From a virus, in the IMG/VR virus record IMGVR_UViG_3300017963_000476, positions 1 to 38,204 of that record: 38,204 nucleotides of DNA; one strand, 5' to 3'. Shown in pieces: positions 23,033 to 29,086 of the stretch. The notes under the pieces are model-generated. The model searched no databases, was not told where the DNA came from, and was given only the letters and a program-made list of their open reading frames with translations. Numbering within the stretch: the stretch's first letter is position 1; each line of letters begins with the position of its first letter. The position numbers and the translations under genes were made by a program.

Positions 23033-23936
23033 TTCCCTCTTTCTCGAAAGAAAAGATATCTTCTATCTCCCGATGTACATCGTCACTCTTTTCGTTATCT
23101 AATTCATGAAGTCTTTCTTCTCTCTGCAAAACAATTTCTTCTAGCATCTCTACAGTCTTTAGCATCTTCTGGTGTGGTGGTTCACTCATGGAGTTTATCC
23201 AGGCGCGTTTACTCTTAGCTAATTTACGCAGCGTGTCTAATGGGAATTCCCCTAGCATTCGACCCTCGATTTTCTCCCCCTTTGTGATTGAGATATTCGC
23301 TGGCGTGGTCGATGCCTCGAGACTGAATTCCCCCACCGCATCACGATGAAACTTCTTGCGAACGGAGGCCTCATCGTGGATCGCGATCTCTTGCGGTGGG
23401 GGTTTTTCTATATTACCCCCCAAGACGTCTCTGGAGAGAATCCCATCGATACTATCCAGTTCACTCTCATCAGGGCAACCTAGACCTATTAAATCCAAAG
23501 TGGCGCGCCTTTTGGCCTTAGTCTCGGCTTTCATATACGCATTTTCCAGAGCGACACCTTTAAGCCCTGCAACGCTAACGCTACCCGTGCCATCCTCTGT
23601 CCTGCCTGAAGGTAAGATAGCCTGCACCCGTACCGTCCTAATCCCTAAGCTATCGGTTTCGGCAGAGACTATCTTTGTGCTTACGCCCTTAACTGTCCGT
23701 ATCTGGGCCGCCCCCCCACGATCCGCATAGAGTGATTCCTTACCATCCCTGAAACGCATGATTTTAAAAGGAGCACCGTGGGGGTTAAGCCCATATTGTC
23801 GGCATAAATTGTTAACATACTTAACTTTCTCTTCGGTCGATAGGCCGGCAATATTCCCTTCTAAAACTATTTTGGAAGCTATTTCTAACTGGCTAGATTC
23901 TTTAGAAACGATTGCTTTCTGTTCGACGTCTGCCAT
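23013..23936 (-). CDS. Putative single-strand annealing / recombination protein
   Basis: This 307-residue protein has an N-terminal domain with VKYVNNLCRQYGLNPHGAPF and SLYADRGGAAQIRTVKGVST, then KAETKAKRRATLDLIGLG with CPDESELDSI, a segment I associate with phage RecT/Bet-type annealing proteins. The C-terminal third is charged and helical (LQREERLHELDNEKSDDVHR). Such proteins pair complementary single strands during phage recombination, usually with an exonuclease, and a PD-(D/E)XK protein lies two genes downstream. The start is supported by AAAGGGGGAG. The family is proposed from motif memory, not a search. Confidence 0.6.
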   Translation of the reverse strand: MADVEQKAIVSKESSQLEIASKIVLEGNIAGLSTEEKVKYVNNLCRQYGLNPHGAPFKIMRFRDGKESLYADRGGAAQIRTVKGVSTKIVSAETDSLGIRTVRVQAILPSGRTEDGTGSVSVAGLKGVALENAYMKAETKAKRRATLDLIGLGCPDESELDSIDGILSRDVLGGNIEKPPPQEIAIHDEASVRKKFHRDAVGEFSLEASTTPANISITKGEKIEGRMLGEFPLDTLRKLAKSKRAWINSMSEPPHQKMLKTVEMLEEIVLQREERLHELDNEKSDDVHREIEDIFSFEKEGNENHPS

Positions 23937-24001
23937 TCACTCCCCCTTTCTAGGCATATTTCTATACCTATTTACCCGTTTGTAAAACAAAAAAGAGAGA
24001 A

Positions 24002-24030
24002 AATTAATACAGTACTAAAGAGTATTAATT
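24002..24030. repeat. Inverted repeat, operator candidate
   Basis: AATTAATAC (24002-24010) and GTATTAATT (24022-24030) are perfect 9-base arms around an 11-base centre that contains the palindrome AGTACT. It lies just upstream of the minus-strand operon. It would suit a dimeric regulator; an imperfect relative occurs at 24094-24116. Confidence 0.5.
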
Positions 24031-24093
24031 AATGAGGGTGTACACTGAAGAATGGCCATGGAGACCTATGAACGGTTATGCACGGCTATAAAA

Positions 24094-24116
24094 CTATACT
24101 AATTAATAATGTATAG
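24094..24116. repeat. Inverted repeat, second operator candidate
   Basis: CTATAC (24094-24099) and GTATAG (24111-24116) flank an AT-rich 11-base centre. Together with 24002-24030 it makes an operator-like pair. TTATGCACG at 24076-24084 nearby is one base from a DnaA box. Confidence 0.4.
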
Positions 24117-24123
24117 GGTGATT

Positions 24124-24170
24124 AAAAAACCCCTTCTTTTAGTTTTACAACCAAAGAGAAGGGGTTTATT
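24124..24170 (-). terminator. Intrinsic terminator, mainly minus strand
   Basis: AAACCCCTTCT (24127-24137) pairs with AGAAGGGGTTT (24157-24167), 11 base pairs. On the minus strand it runs into a tract of six Ts (plus-strand As 24124-24129). On the plus strand the stem is followed by ATTTATT. It may stop transcripts in both directions within the control region. Confidence 0.75.
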
Positions 24171-24179
24171 TATTGAATC

Positions 24180-24231
24180 TGAATAACTGATAAACTAGGT
24201 GTAAGTAAACCAACCTAGTTTCAGTTATTCA
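24180..24231. repeat. Long near-perfect hairpin
   Basis: About 18 to 19 base pairs join 24180-24200 to 24213-24231 (core GAATAACTGA and AACTAGGT arms) with a two-base TA bulge and a 12-base loop. There is no T-run. It could be a regulatory RNA stem, an attachment-like site or part of an origin. Confidence 0.5.
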
Positions 24232-24250
24232 ATAGAAAAGTTAAAAATCG

Positions 24251-24478
24251 GTGCCGGTAATAGCGCCTAGGTATTCGGGGGTCCTTCTGTGAAGAACAGC
24301 CCTGTGATGGCAGTAACGAGCCATTTGAAATGTAAACCCTTAAAGTCAATCAAGGCCGCCATCGAGAGAATATGGAAACAGCACGAAAGGCATCGCCAGA
24401 GCCTGAGATGAGCACAGGACAGCGGGGGAATACTCCCTCTCTTTTGTAAAACAAAAGGGTATTCATATTCTTTTTTTT
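24251..24478 (+). ncRNA. Candidate structured leader or small RNA ending in a terminator
   Basis: There is no credible reading frame. Small stems are visible by eye: GGTGC/GCGCC (24250-24267 area), ATGGC/GCCAT near 24307-24324, CCTT/AAGG near 24338-24355 and CCTG/CAGG near 24401-24418. GTATTC at 24271-24276 can pair with GAATAC at 24428-24433, closing a compact domain. The same GAATAC can pair instead with GTATTC ending at 24464, forming a hairpin (with inner TTTTGT/ACAAAA) before T8 at 24471-24478. That is an attenuator or riboswitch-like arrangement. The alternative is a stand-alone RNA with its own terminator. No known family was recognised. Confidence 0.45.
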
Positions 24479-24549
24479 AACTATAAAATGCTTAGCCGTA
24501 GTAGGAGTATGCAAAAAAAAGAAAAAAGAAAAAAGAATTAAAGAAAAAA

Positions 24550-24621
24550 AAGAGAGAAGAGGGTCACTACTCGAAACAATGCTAATACTGTAAGCGATGT
24601 ATCGAGTAATTACTCTCTCTT
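24550..24621 (+). promoter_or_regulatory. Hairpin in the 5' leader of the replication gene
   Basis: AAGAGAGA (24550-24557) pairs with TCTCTCTT (24614-24621), and TACTCGA (24568-24574) with TCGAGTA (24602-24608). This gives a long interrupted stem directly before the AAGGA ribosome site (24622-24626) of the gene at 24638. It follows a homopurine tract (24512-24563). It could control translation or serve as a DNA structure for replication. Confidence 0.5.
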
Positions 24622-24637
24622 AAGGATTAAAAAAAAA

Positions 24638-25111
24638 ATGTATGAAGAAAAAAAAGATAAACCCTTATGGCGAGTAGCAAACCAGAAAGATGGTAATGAT
24701 CTTTTAAATGAATACGATAAATGCTTCTATCGAAAGTTTGGTAGTAATCCTGTTCATGATTCAAATGATGTGAGTAAAGTTGTGGCTGATTTTCAGTGGA
24801 TGTGTGGAACATTAGGGAAAGATAAAGCTAAGAGAATGATAGCTGCATATTTCGCTTTAAAAGATGAATGGTTAATCGGTAGGGCTTTTCCACCACAATA
24901 CATAAGAAAAAATATTAATAAGATTTTAGCTAGCGGGGTTATACCTAGAGATGTTCCTTTAGAGAAATTTGTCGTTGCTTTTACGTACAACGGAGAGCCC
25001 GTCGTGAGTAGTGATCCGAATAATTTAGTAGGAGACCCCGCGTATATGGAGCCTATTCCTTGGGATGATTTCATTAAAAAACACCCAGAATACGGCGAAA
25101 AAGAGGTGTAA
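24638..25111 (+). CDS. Replication-associated protein (putative)
   Basis: This 157-residue protein contains LLNEYDKCFYRKFGSNPVHD and a domain with KAKRMIAAYFALKDEWLIGR and FPPQYIRKNINKIL. This 'L...Y...F...fG..P......A..mI..ff...d.w' pattern is common in phage replication initiators and their accessory proteins. The gene stands alone after the structured control region, which fits an origin-proximal replication gene. Its ribosome site (AAGGA) is separated from the ATG by a run of nine As. No helicase or primase motif is present, so it would recruit host enzymes. Confidence 0.45.
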   Translation: MYEEKKDKPLWRVANQKDGNDLLNEYDKCFYRKFGSNPVHDSNDVSKVVADFQWMCGTLGKDKAKRMIAAYFALKDEWLIGRAFPPQYIRKNINKILASGVIPRDVPLEKFVVAFTYNGEPVVSSDPNNLVGDPAYMEPIPWDDFIKKHPEYGEKEV

Positions 25112-25182
25112 ACTTCTTATACACCCCTTCTAGATACCTATAATCATTACGTTTTTCCCTTCAAAAATACTCTATTTTTCTA

Positions 25183-25211
25183 TTTACTTTATGTATAACA
25201 CTTGTTATACT
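25183..25211 (+). promoter_or_regulatory. Promoter with built-in operator
   Basis: TTTACT (25183-25188), a 17-base spacer and TATACT (25206-25211) form a sigma-70-type promoter; TGT just before the -10 makes it extended. A perfect inverted repeat, GTATAAC-ACTT-GTTATAC (25193-25210), covers the spacer and -10, so a bound repressor would block the polymerase. It drives the early genes from 25234. Confidence 0.75.
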
Positions 25212-25233
25212 ATAAATGTAGGAGGGAATAGAG

Positions 25234-25530
25234 ATGAAAAAACTAACACCAGCCGAAGACGGAATTAAAGCTTTAAAAGAAGAGATGGCTATCGATAAAG
25301 CCAAAAAGGATATCGTCAAATCCCTAGAAGAAATTACAGCTTCATTAGGGGATGTTGAGTTTGATGGTGGGGATATAGACGTCGTTATGAGTAAAGCCTT
25401 AAATGAATTCTGGCATAAAAATGATGGTGGATTATGTGAAATGCCAGGATGGACATTACTAGCCCTTAAATATGCCCTTGAACAGTTTGAGTTAAACGAA
25501 GCTCATTATGATGCCAAGAGGGAGGAATAG
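25234..25530 (+). CDS. Small acidic hypothetical protein, early region
   Basis: This 98-residue protein was not recognised. It is helical and acidic (KALKEEMAIDKAKKDIVKSL; ALKYALEQFELNEAHYDAKR). It has a strong ribosome site (GGAGGG) 22 bases after a promoter. It is the first gene of an early operon, a usual place for host-takeover proteins. No further claim is possible. Confidence 0.65.
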   Translation: MKKLTPAEDGIKALKEEMAIDKAKKDIVKSLEEITASLGDVEFDGGDIDVVMSKALNEFWHKNDGGLCEMPGWTLLALKYALEQFELNEAHYDAKREE

Positions 25531-25532
25531 TT

Positions 25533-25748
25533 ATGAAAAAGAGCTTCAAATTAGTCGGTTCAGATGGCTCATTAGAAAGCCTTATTAAAGGTATCTCCAA
25601 ATGGTTTTTCGGTTCTCAGATTTCCTTGCAACAAATCAATTCTAAAGAATGGGATGTTTACAATTCTAAAGGCTTAATTGAAGGGGTCCGAGTTATTTCT
25701 AAAGGTAAACGCTATCGTTTCGAAATAGAGGTTGATTATGAAGGTTAA
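25533..25748 (+). CDS. Small hypothetical protein, early region
   Basis: This 71-residue basic protein has a predicted alpha/beta pattern (SLESLIKGISKWFFGSQISL, then GKRYRFEIEVDY). The gene lies 2 bases after the previous stop with an AGGAGG-containing upstream end. It was not recognised. Confidence 0.55.
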   Translation: MKKSFKLVGSDGSLESLIKGISKWFFGSQISLQQINSKEWDVYNSKGLIEGVRVISKGKRYRFEIEVDYEG

Positions 25749-26007
25749 AAAAGTTGTTGCTAAATCCGAAGCGTATAATAAAGAGCTTATAGAGATTCTC
25801 CGCCTATCGGAGAAGATCGGGGAGCTATCTGAAAAAAAGAATTCCCTTCTATATCATTTGGCTCCCCGTCTTAATTCTTCCACTAGAGTTAAATACAAAG
25901 GGAAAACCTATTCCTGTTCCATAAGAGATAACTCTAGCCCTACTAAGTGGGGACAGTTTGTCTATATCTCTAAATACTCTTTTCAAAAACGTGAGGTGAA
26001 AAAATGA
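25738..26007 (+). CDS. Small hypothetical protein with coiled-coil start, early region
   Basis: The ATG at 25738 (AGAGG upstream) is preferred over a TTG at 25732. The 89-residue product has a helical, possibly coiled-coil N-terminal half (KELIEILRLSEKIGELSEKK) and a basic C-terminal part with KYKGKTYSCSIRDN. It overlaps the previous gene by 11 bases. It was not recognised. Confidence 0.55.
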   Translation: MKVKKVVAKSEAYNKELIEILRLSEKIGELSEKKNSLLYHLAPRLNSSTRVKYKGKTYSCSIRDNSSPTKWGQFVYISKYSFQKREVKK

Positions 26008-26258
26008 GTGTAAGTGAATTTAAATTATCGTGGCCAATGATTGAAAAGGTAATAAAGGCTATGGACAAAATGGTATTCGCACATAGGGGAATACATTTAA
26101 AAGAAGCATACGTTGATTTTATTAAAGATTCCTTTGAAGCTGGTCAGGCCGATGATTTCACGAATGCTGAGGATTTTGTAAGTGTTGCAACTATGGTGTG
26201 GGCAGATCATAGGGATGAATTTGATCCGGAAATAAATAATAAAGGAGATAAAAAATGA
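26004..26258 (+). CDS. Small hypothetical protein, early region
   Basis: This 84-residue acidic protein has a short helical domain (WPMIEKVIKAMDKMVFAHRG; DFVSVATMVWADHRDEFD). It overlaps its neighbours at both ends as ATGA, so the early genes form one coupled operon. It was not recognised. Confidence 0.55.
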   Translation: MSVSEFKLSWPMIEKVIKAMDKMVFAHRGIHLKEAYVDFIKDSFEAGQADDFTNAEDFVSVATMVWADHRDEFDPEINNKGDKK

Positions 26259-26671
26259 AAAAACTAATACTTAGCTTAGTGATAATTTCCTTAATCGGTT
26301 GCCAGGGTAACGCTACTGGGCCGGACCCTTTCCCTGGACCTGGTTCTGAAATCTCCGTTACCACATCTTTAAAATGTTCTAAAGAACAAGTAGTTGATAC
26401 TACTTGGCTCGCCTTTGATTATGAACAAGTAGGATTTTCTAACGGGATGATTTCCGTAACGTGTCGTGTACGCCGACCGTATTATGGCTGGAGTTATTCA
26501 AGAATCATACCTTCAGGACAGTCTGCTAACTGTGATGTGTATTGGGATATAGATAGCGGTGACCCTGGCATGGCTTACTGGAGATTTACTTCTACAGGGG
26601 TTATTTATAACGATACCGATAGCGGTGTTGATGGATCTACCATAACCTTTTCAGCGGGAGATTGTGAATAA
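26255..26671 (+). CDS. Phage-encoded lipoprotein
   Basis: The N-terminus (MKKLILSLVIISLIGC) is a textbook lipoprotein signal with the lipobox LIGC and acylated Cys at residue 16. The following linker is Pro/Gly-rich and the mature part is beta-rich with three more Cys residues. It would be anchored to a membrane on the cell surface or in the periplasm. Early phage lipoproteins such as Llp and Cor of coliphages block receptors to stop superinfection. This protein shares place and architecture but no recognised sequence, so that role is inferred. Start and stop overlap both neighbours. Confidence 0.7.
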   Translation: MKKLILSLVIISLIGCQGNATGPDPFPGPGSEISVTTSLKCSKEQVVDTTWLAFDYEQVGFSNGMISVTCRVRRPYYGWSYSRIIPSGQSANCDVYWDIDSGDPGMAYWRFTSTGVIYNDTDSGVDGSTITFSAGDCE

Positions 26672-26865
26672 TGAAGAAAGAAAATCTTTATGAAGTATAT
26701 TACCCTTTACATATGTATAGCGTGTATCGTGTGTACGCTACCACTAAGAAAGAGGCGATTGAAAAGGTTAAGGATGGACGCGAATGTGAGGAAATCTGCC
26801 AGGATGTTTGTCCCCCAGGAAAGATTAAATCCTTCGCCGTGAAGATTGAGGGCCATGATGATTAA
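26671..26865 (+). CDS. Small hypothetical protein with Cys cluster
   Basis: This 64-residue protein contains ECEEICQDVCPPGKIKSF, a close cluster of three Cys, after an alpha/beta N-terminal part (YSVYRVYATTKKEAIEKVKD). The 'yaxTkkEAiekv' pattern is seen in many small phage proteins. It overlaps the lipoprotein stop. The function is unknown. Confidence 0.6.
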   Translation: MKKENLYEVYYPLHMYSVYRVYATTKKEAIEKVKDGRECEEICQDVCPPGKIKSFAVKIEGHDD

Positions 26866-26892
26866 TTGACACCCGTAATACGTGGGTATAAT
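26866..26892 (+). promoter_or_regulatory. Consensus promoter of the ribbon-helix-helix gene, leaderless
   Basis: Perfect TTGACA (26866-26871) and perfect TATAAT (26887-26892) are separated by a short 15-base spacer. Transcription would begin at about 26899, and the ATG of the next gene is at 26901 with no ribosome site between. The spacer holds the palindrome CGTAATACG (26874-26882), a possible operator for the encoded regulator. Confidence 0.75.
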
Positions 26893-26900
26893 GAAAAGCT

Positions 26901-27116
26901 ATGGGTAAATCAGATAGTAAAATGGGTAGGCCTCCAAAGAAATACAGTAGAGAAGTCTTGAGGGCTTTACGTTTCACGCTTCATGAAGACAGGGCCATAA
27001 GCAGATTCTTAAGAGAACAAACGGAGAAGGAAAAAAGGGTTGTAGGCTTTAGTGAATACGTGAGGGAGCTTCTCCTGGAGCACATCAAAAAAGAGAATAA
27101 AAAGAAAGCTGGTTAG
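26901..27116 (+). CDS. Ribbon-helix-helix type regulator
   Basis: This 71-residue basic protein has a GRPPKKY (AT-hook-like) lead, then a strand (REVLRALRFTLHED), and two helices (DRAISRFLREQTEKEKRVVG and FSEYVRELLLEHIKK). This is the layout of CopG/Arc-like dimeric repressors, whose paired strands enter the major groove. Its promoter has a palindromic spacer, so autoregulation is likely. There is no ribosome site; translation is probably leaderless. It could also bind the palindrome at 25193-25210. The stop overlaps the convergent gene's stop by 4 bases. Confidence 0.7.
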   Translation: MGKSDSKMGRPPKKYSREVLRALRFTLHEDRAISRFLREQTEKEKRVVGFSEYVRELLLEHIKKENKKKAG

Positions 27117-27349
27117 TAGGGCCATTCTATTTCACAGACGGTCTCCATATCCACGACAGCGCATTTTAGAATGATATAGACGTCCGAATTCTCGCTATCT
27201 ATATCGTTATCACAACCCCAACTTAAAACGTAATAACTCTCATCATCCTCTTTTACTAACAAACCCCAGACGGTAGCTCTAACAGCTTTATCTCTATTCG
27301 TACCTTGAGCGTGGTCAAGAAAGTCTATTTGGGTGAGGGGATATTTCAT
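27113..27349 (-). CDS. Small hypothetical protein downstream of the phosphoesterase
   Basis: This 78-residue protein (MKYPLTQIDFLDHAQGTNRD, then a beta-rich half with WGLLVKEDDESYYVLSWGCD) was not recognised, but small proteins starting this way are common in phage genomes. It overlaps the phosphoesterase gene's stop by 4 bases and converges on the regulator gene with no terminator between them. Confidence 0.6.
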   Translation of the reverse strand: MKYPLTQIDFLDHAQGTNRDKAVRATVWGLLVKEDDESYYVLSWGCDNDIDSENSDVYIILKCAVVDMETVCEIEWPY

Positions 27350-28095
27350 ATCTCGTAGAGTTTGCCCTGAAAGATGGCTCTATACTTGTGGGCTTTAATC
27401 TTTATTTTAACCAATTCGTACCAAGATTCGGTACCGCATTGATACAAGACGACAAATCCATGATGTGAATCTGCCACGTTCTTTACATATTCCTGGGCCT
27501 TTAGCGTATGACCCATCCATCCGGATGACACAGCCTCTAAAAGCCTCCCATCCATAACCCTCTGCGAAAAGGTCTGAAATTTATGCGTATGCCCAAATAA
27601 AACATTACAGCCGTATTTAGAGAGCATATGGGAGGCGGCATATTTAGAACAAAGCGTCCCGTGGGTTATAATAAAATTTCCAATCTTTAAATGCCCAAGC
27701 TGCCCGTATTCGTAGTATTCCCAATCTCGGGGTATCTCTAAAACTCCCCTCACGCTTACGCTATTACCTAGAGCGCCGGCGTATTTCATTAGGTAGGTAC
27801 GGATTCTGTCTTCGTGATTGCCCTCTAGGTAAATCATTCGTTTAGCCTCAGAGAGCTTCTCGAAGCGTTTTAAAAGAAGTTTGCCAGGTTTTAATTCATC
27901 ACTAAGAAGGGCTTTAGTTTTTTGGGGGTCTTTATCGTATCTAGATACCGCGTAGCAGTCTTGTATATCACCGCCCAAGATAATGTTATCCCACGGTCTA
28001 TTAGCCTCTAGGATTCTTAAACATAGGCCCACGGCCCTGGTATCATGCCAAGGCGCATGTATATCTGAAATGAAAGCGCTCTTAAGTGTTTGCAT
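27346..28095 (-). CDS. Calcineurin-like metallophosphoesterase
   Basis: This 249-residue protein has all five conserved blocks of the family: DIHAPWH (D11, H13), GGDIQD, GNHEDR, a His in FIITHGT, and GHTH. Two metal ions held by these residues hydrolyse phosphate esters; phage members include DNA and RNA phosphatases and nucleases related to SbcD, Mre11 and Ppp-type enzymes. I chose the ATG at 28095; the GTG at 28128 is longer and has no better support. Substrate unknown. It overlaps the following gene by 4 bases. Confidence 0.85.
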   Translation of the reverse strand: MQTLKSAFISDIHAPWHDTRAVGLCLRILEANRPWDNIILGGDIQDCYAVSRYDKDPQKTKALLSDELKPGKLLLKRFEKLSEAKRMIYLEGNHEDRIRTYLMKYAGALGNSVSVRGVLEIPRDWEYYEYGQLGHLKIGNFIITHGTLCSKYAASHMLSKYGCNVLFGHTHKFQTFSQRVMDGRLLEAVSSGWMGHTLKAQEYVKNVADSHHGFVVLYQCGTESWYELVKIKIKAHKYRAIFQGKLYEI

Positions 28096-28114
28096 GAATA
28101 ATACGAGGTGGTAG

Positions 28115-28124
28115 ATACTAGTAT
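28115..28124. promoter_or_regulatory. Palindrome in the divergent promoter region
   Basis: ATACTAGTAT is a perfect 10-base palindrome between the minus-strand phosphoesterase (start 28095) and the plus-strand nuclease (start 28165). A minus-strand -10-like TATACT overlaps it (28124-28119). It may be an operator serving both directions. Confidence 0.4.
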
Positions 28125-28164
28125 ACACGAAAAGCCGCTACCAGGGCATCACAGAGGACCATGG

Positions 28165-28524
28165 ATGCGCACGAAATATAATTCAAAAAAAATAAGTCAC
28201 GCCGGATATACCTTCGATTCTAGAGGCGAGGGGGATTTATTCGACTTTCTAAAATACGCTGAGATGGGCGGACATATTACAGATATAACTACCCAACCGA
28301 ATGTGCATTTAACTAAAGCTCGCATACTCTATAAGCCAGACTTTAAAGTATGGAATAAAGATTTACAGCTACATGAGTATTACGAGTTTAAGGGATTCGA
28401 GACGGCGGTCTGGAGAATAAAAAGAAGGCTTTGGAAATATTACGGACCTTCTACACTTTATGTTTATAAAAAAAATAGAAAAGGAGTATTCTTACACGAG
28501 ACGATAATACCCAAGGGGGGCTAA
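28165..28524 (+). CDS. DUF1064-type nuclease, probable Holliday junction or recombination endonuclease
   Basis: The 119-residue product shows the family pattern: KYNSKKISHAGYTFDSRGEG at the start, then ITDITTQPNVHL, an Asp in YKPDF, and EYYEFKGFET (E-x-K), the PD-(D/E)XK catalytic set. DUF1064 proteins resemble phage resolvases and endonucleases. The ATG at 28165 has AGAGGA six bases upstream; a longer GTG start at 28108 is possible. The stop overlaps the next mini-gene as TAATG. Confidence 0.8.
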   Translation: MRTKYNSKKISHAGYTFDSRGEGDLFDFLKYAEMGGHITDITTQPNVHLTKARILYKPDFKVWNKDLQLHEYYEFKGFETAVWRIKRRLWKYYGPSTLYVYKKNRKGVFLHETIIPKGG

Positions 28525-28625
28525 TGGGATTATTTCTTGTATCGTTTGCGTTTGTATTGATTTTACTTGTTATACCGGTTATCGGTACACATCTCCTCGA
28601 AGAGGAGCTAGCGGAGGATGAATGA
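28524..28625 (+). CDS. 33-residue membrane mini-protein
   Basis: The frame reads an N-terminal span (GLFLVSFAFVLILLVIPVIG) and an acidic tail (EEELAEDE). It starts at TAATG overlapping the nuclease stop, with an AAGGGGGG site upstream, and its own end overlaps the next start. The overlaps and the clean membrane span support translation. The function is unknown. Confidence 0.65.
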   Translation: MGLFLVSFAFVLILLVIPVIGTHLLEEELAEDE

Positions 28626-28743
28626 AGAGCTTTACGACATTCTGTTTAGATGGTTGCTTGGATTTACTTGCGCTCTTCTGTGTTGTTGTGGAGTTATTTC
28701 TATTCTGTGTATAACGATAATTTTAATTAAGTGGGCTTTATGA
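28618..28743 (+). CDS. 41-residue Cys-rich membrane mini-protein
   Basis: This protein (MNEELYDILFRWLLGFTCAL, then LCCCGVISILCITIILIKWA) is a membrane helix with four adjacent or near-adjacent Cys residues. It overlaps the previous gene by 8 bases, with GGAGG nearby, and its stop overlaps the next ATG. The Cys cluster could bind metal or be lipid-modified; the role is unknown. Confidence 0.6.
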   Translation: MNEELYDILFRWLLGFTCALLCCCGVISILCITIILIKWAL

Positions 28744-29009
28744 AAAAGTGTGAGCATAAAAACATTATCGGGACACCATTCTGTCCTGATTGTGATGAAA
28801 AATGGAATGGGTTTGATTTGGTGTATGAGAATCAGAGATTGAGAGACGCCCTCATGTTTTATGCGGATAAGCGAAATTGGACAGAGGGTTTCGGTTATGA
28901 CCTTCAATGGCTCACCATTCGTGACGATGGAACTAAAGAAAAGAAAAATGGATATAGCGAAGAGTTTGGCGGCAAACGCGCCCGCAAAGCTTTAGGGATG
29001 GAAGAATGA
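28740..29009 (+). CDS. Small zinc-binding hypothetical protein
   Basis: The 89-residue product begins MKKCEHKNIIGTPFCPDCDE, a C-x-H/C-x-x-C pattern fit for one zinc ion. The rest is an alpha/beta domain with KWNGFDLVYENQRLRDALMF. The ATG at 28740 is preferred over GTG at 28731 because it overlaps the previous stop as ATGA. It was not recognised. It lies in the same coupled operon as the epimerase. Confidence 0.6.
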   Translation: MKKCEHKNIIGTPFCPDCDEKWNGFDLVYENQRLRDALMFYADKRNWTEGFGYDLQWLTIRDDGTKEKKNGYSEEFGGKRARKALGMEE

Positions 29010-29086
29010 GAAAAGTAGAATTAGATCAACCTAAAAAGAGAAAAATGATGGTCTGTATGGATAATTTTGAGGATCTCTTAGCATGA
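29006..29086 (+). CDS. 26-residue mini-gene before the epimerase
   Basis: The frame ATG 29006 to TGA 29084-29086 (MRKVELDQPKKRKMMVCMDN and FEDLLA) overlaps both neighbours as ATGA. It may serve mainly to couple translation of the epimerase, whose ATG at 29083 lies inside its stop. It encodes no recognisable domain. Confidence 0.45.
   Translation: MRKVELDQPKKRKMMVCMDNFEDLLA

Noticed and set aside
23356-23730. Plus-strand frame of 124 residues over the annealing-protein gene
   Set aside because: It lies antisense to a coherent 307-residue protein and has no matching context.
24509-24541. Ten-residue Lys-rich mini-frame (leader-peptide-like) before the replication gene
   Set aside because: The AGGAG sequence is only one base from the ATG, too close for efficient initiation, and the peptide just reflects an A-rich tract.
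24000-24637. CRISPR array or tRNA genes in the gene-free control region
   Set aside because: The repeats are inverted and dissimilar rather than regularly spaced direct repeats, and no cloverleaf or T-loop sequence was found.
28108-28164. Longer GTG start for the DUF1064 nuclease
   Set aside because: The ATG at 28165 has a well-spaced AGAGGA site and starts the conserved domain, while the extra 19 residues look unstructured.
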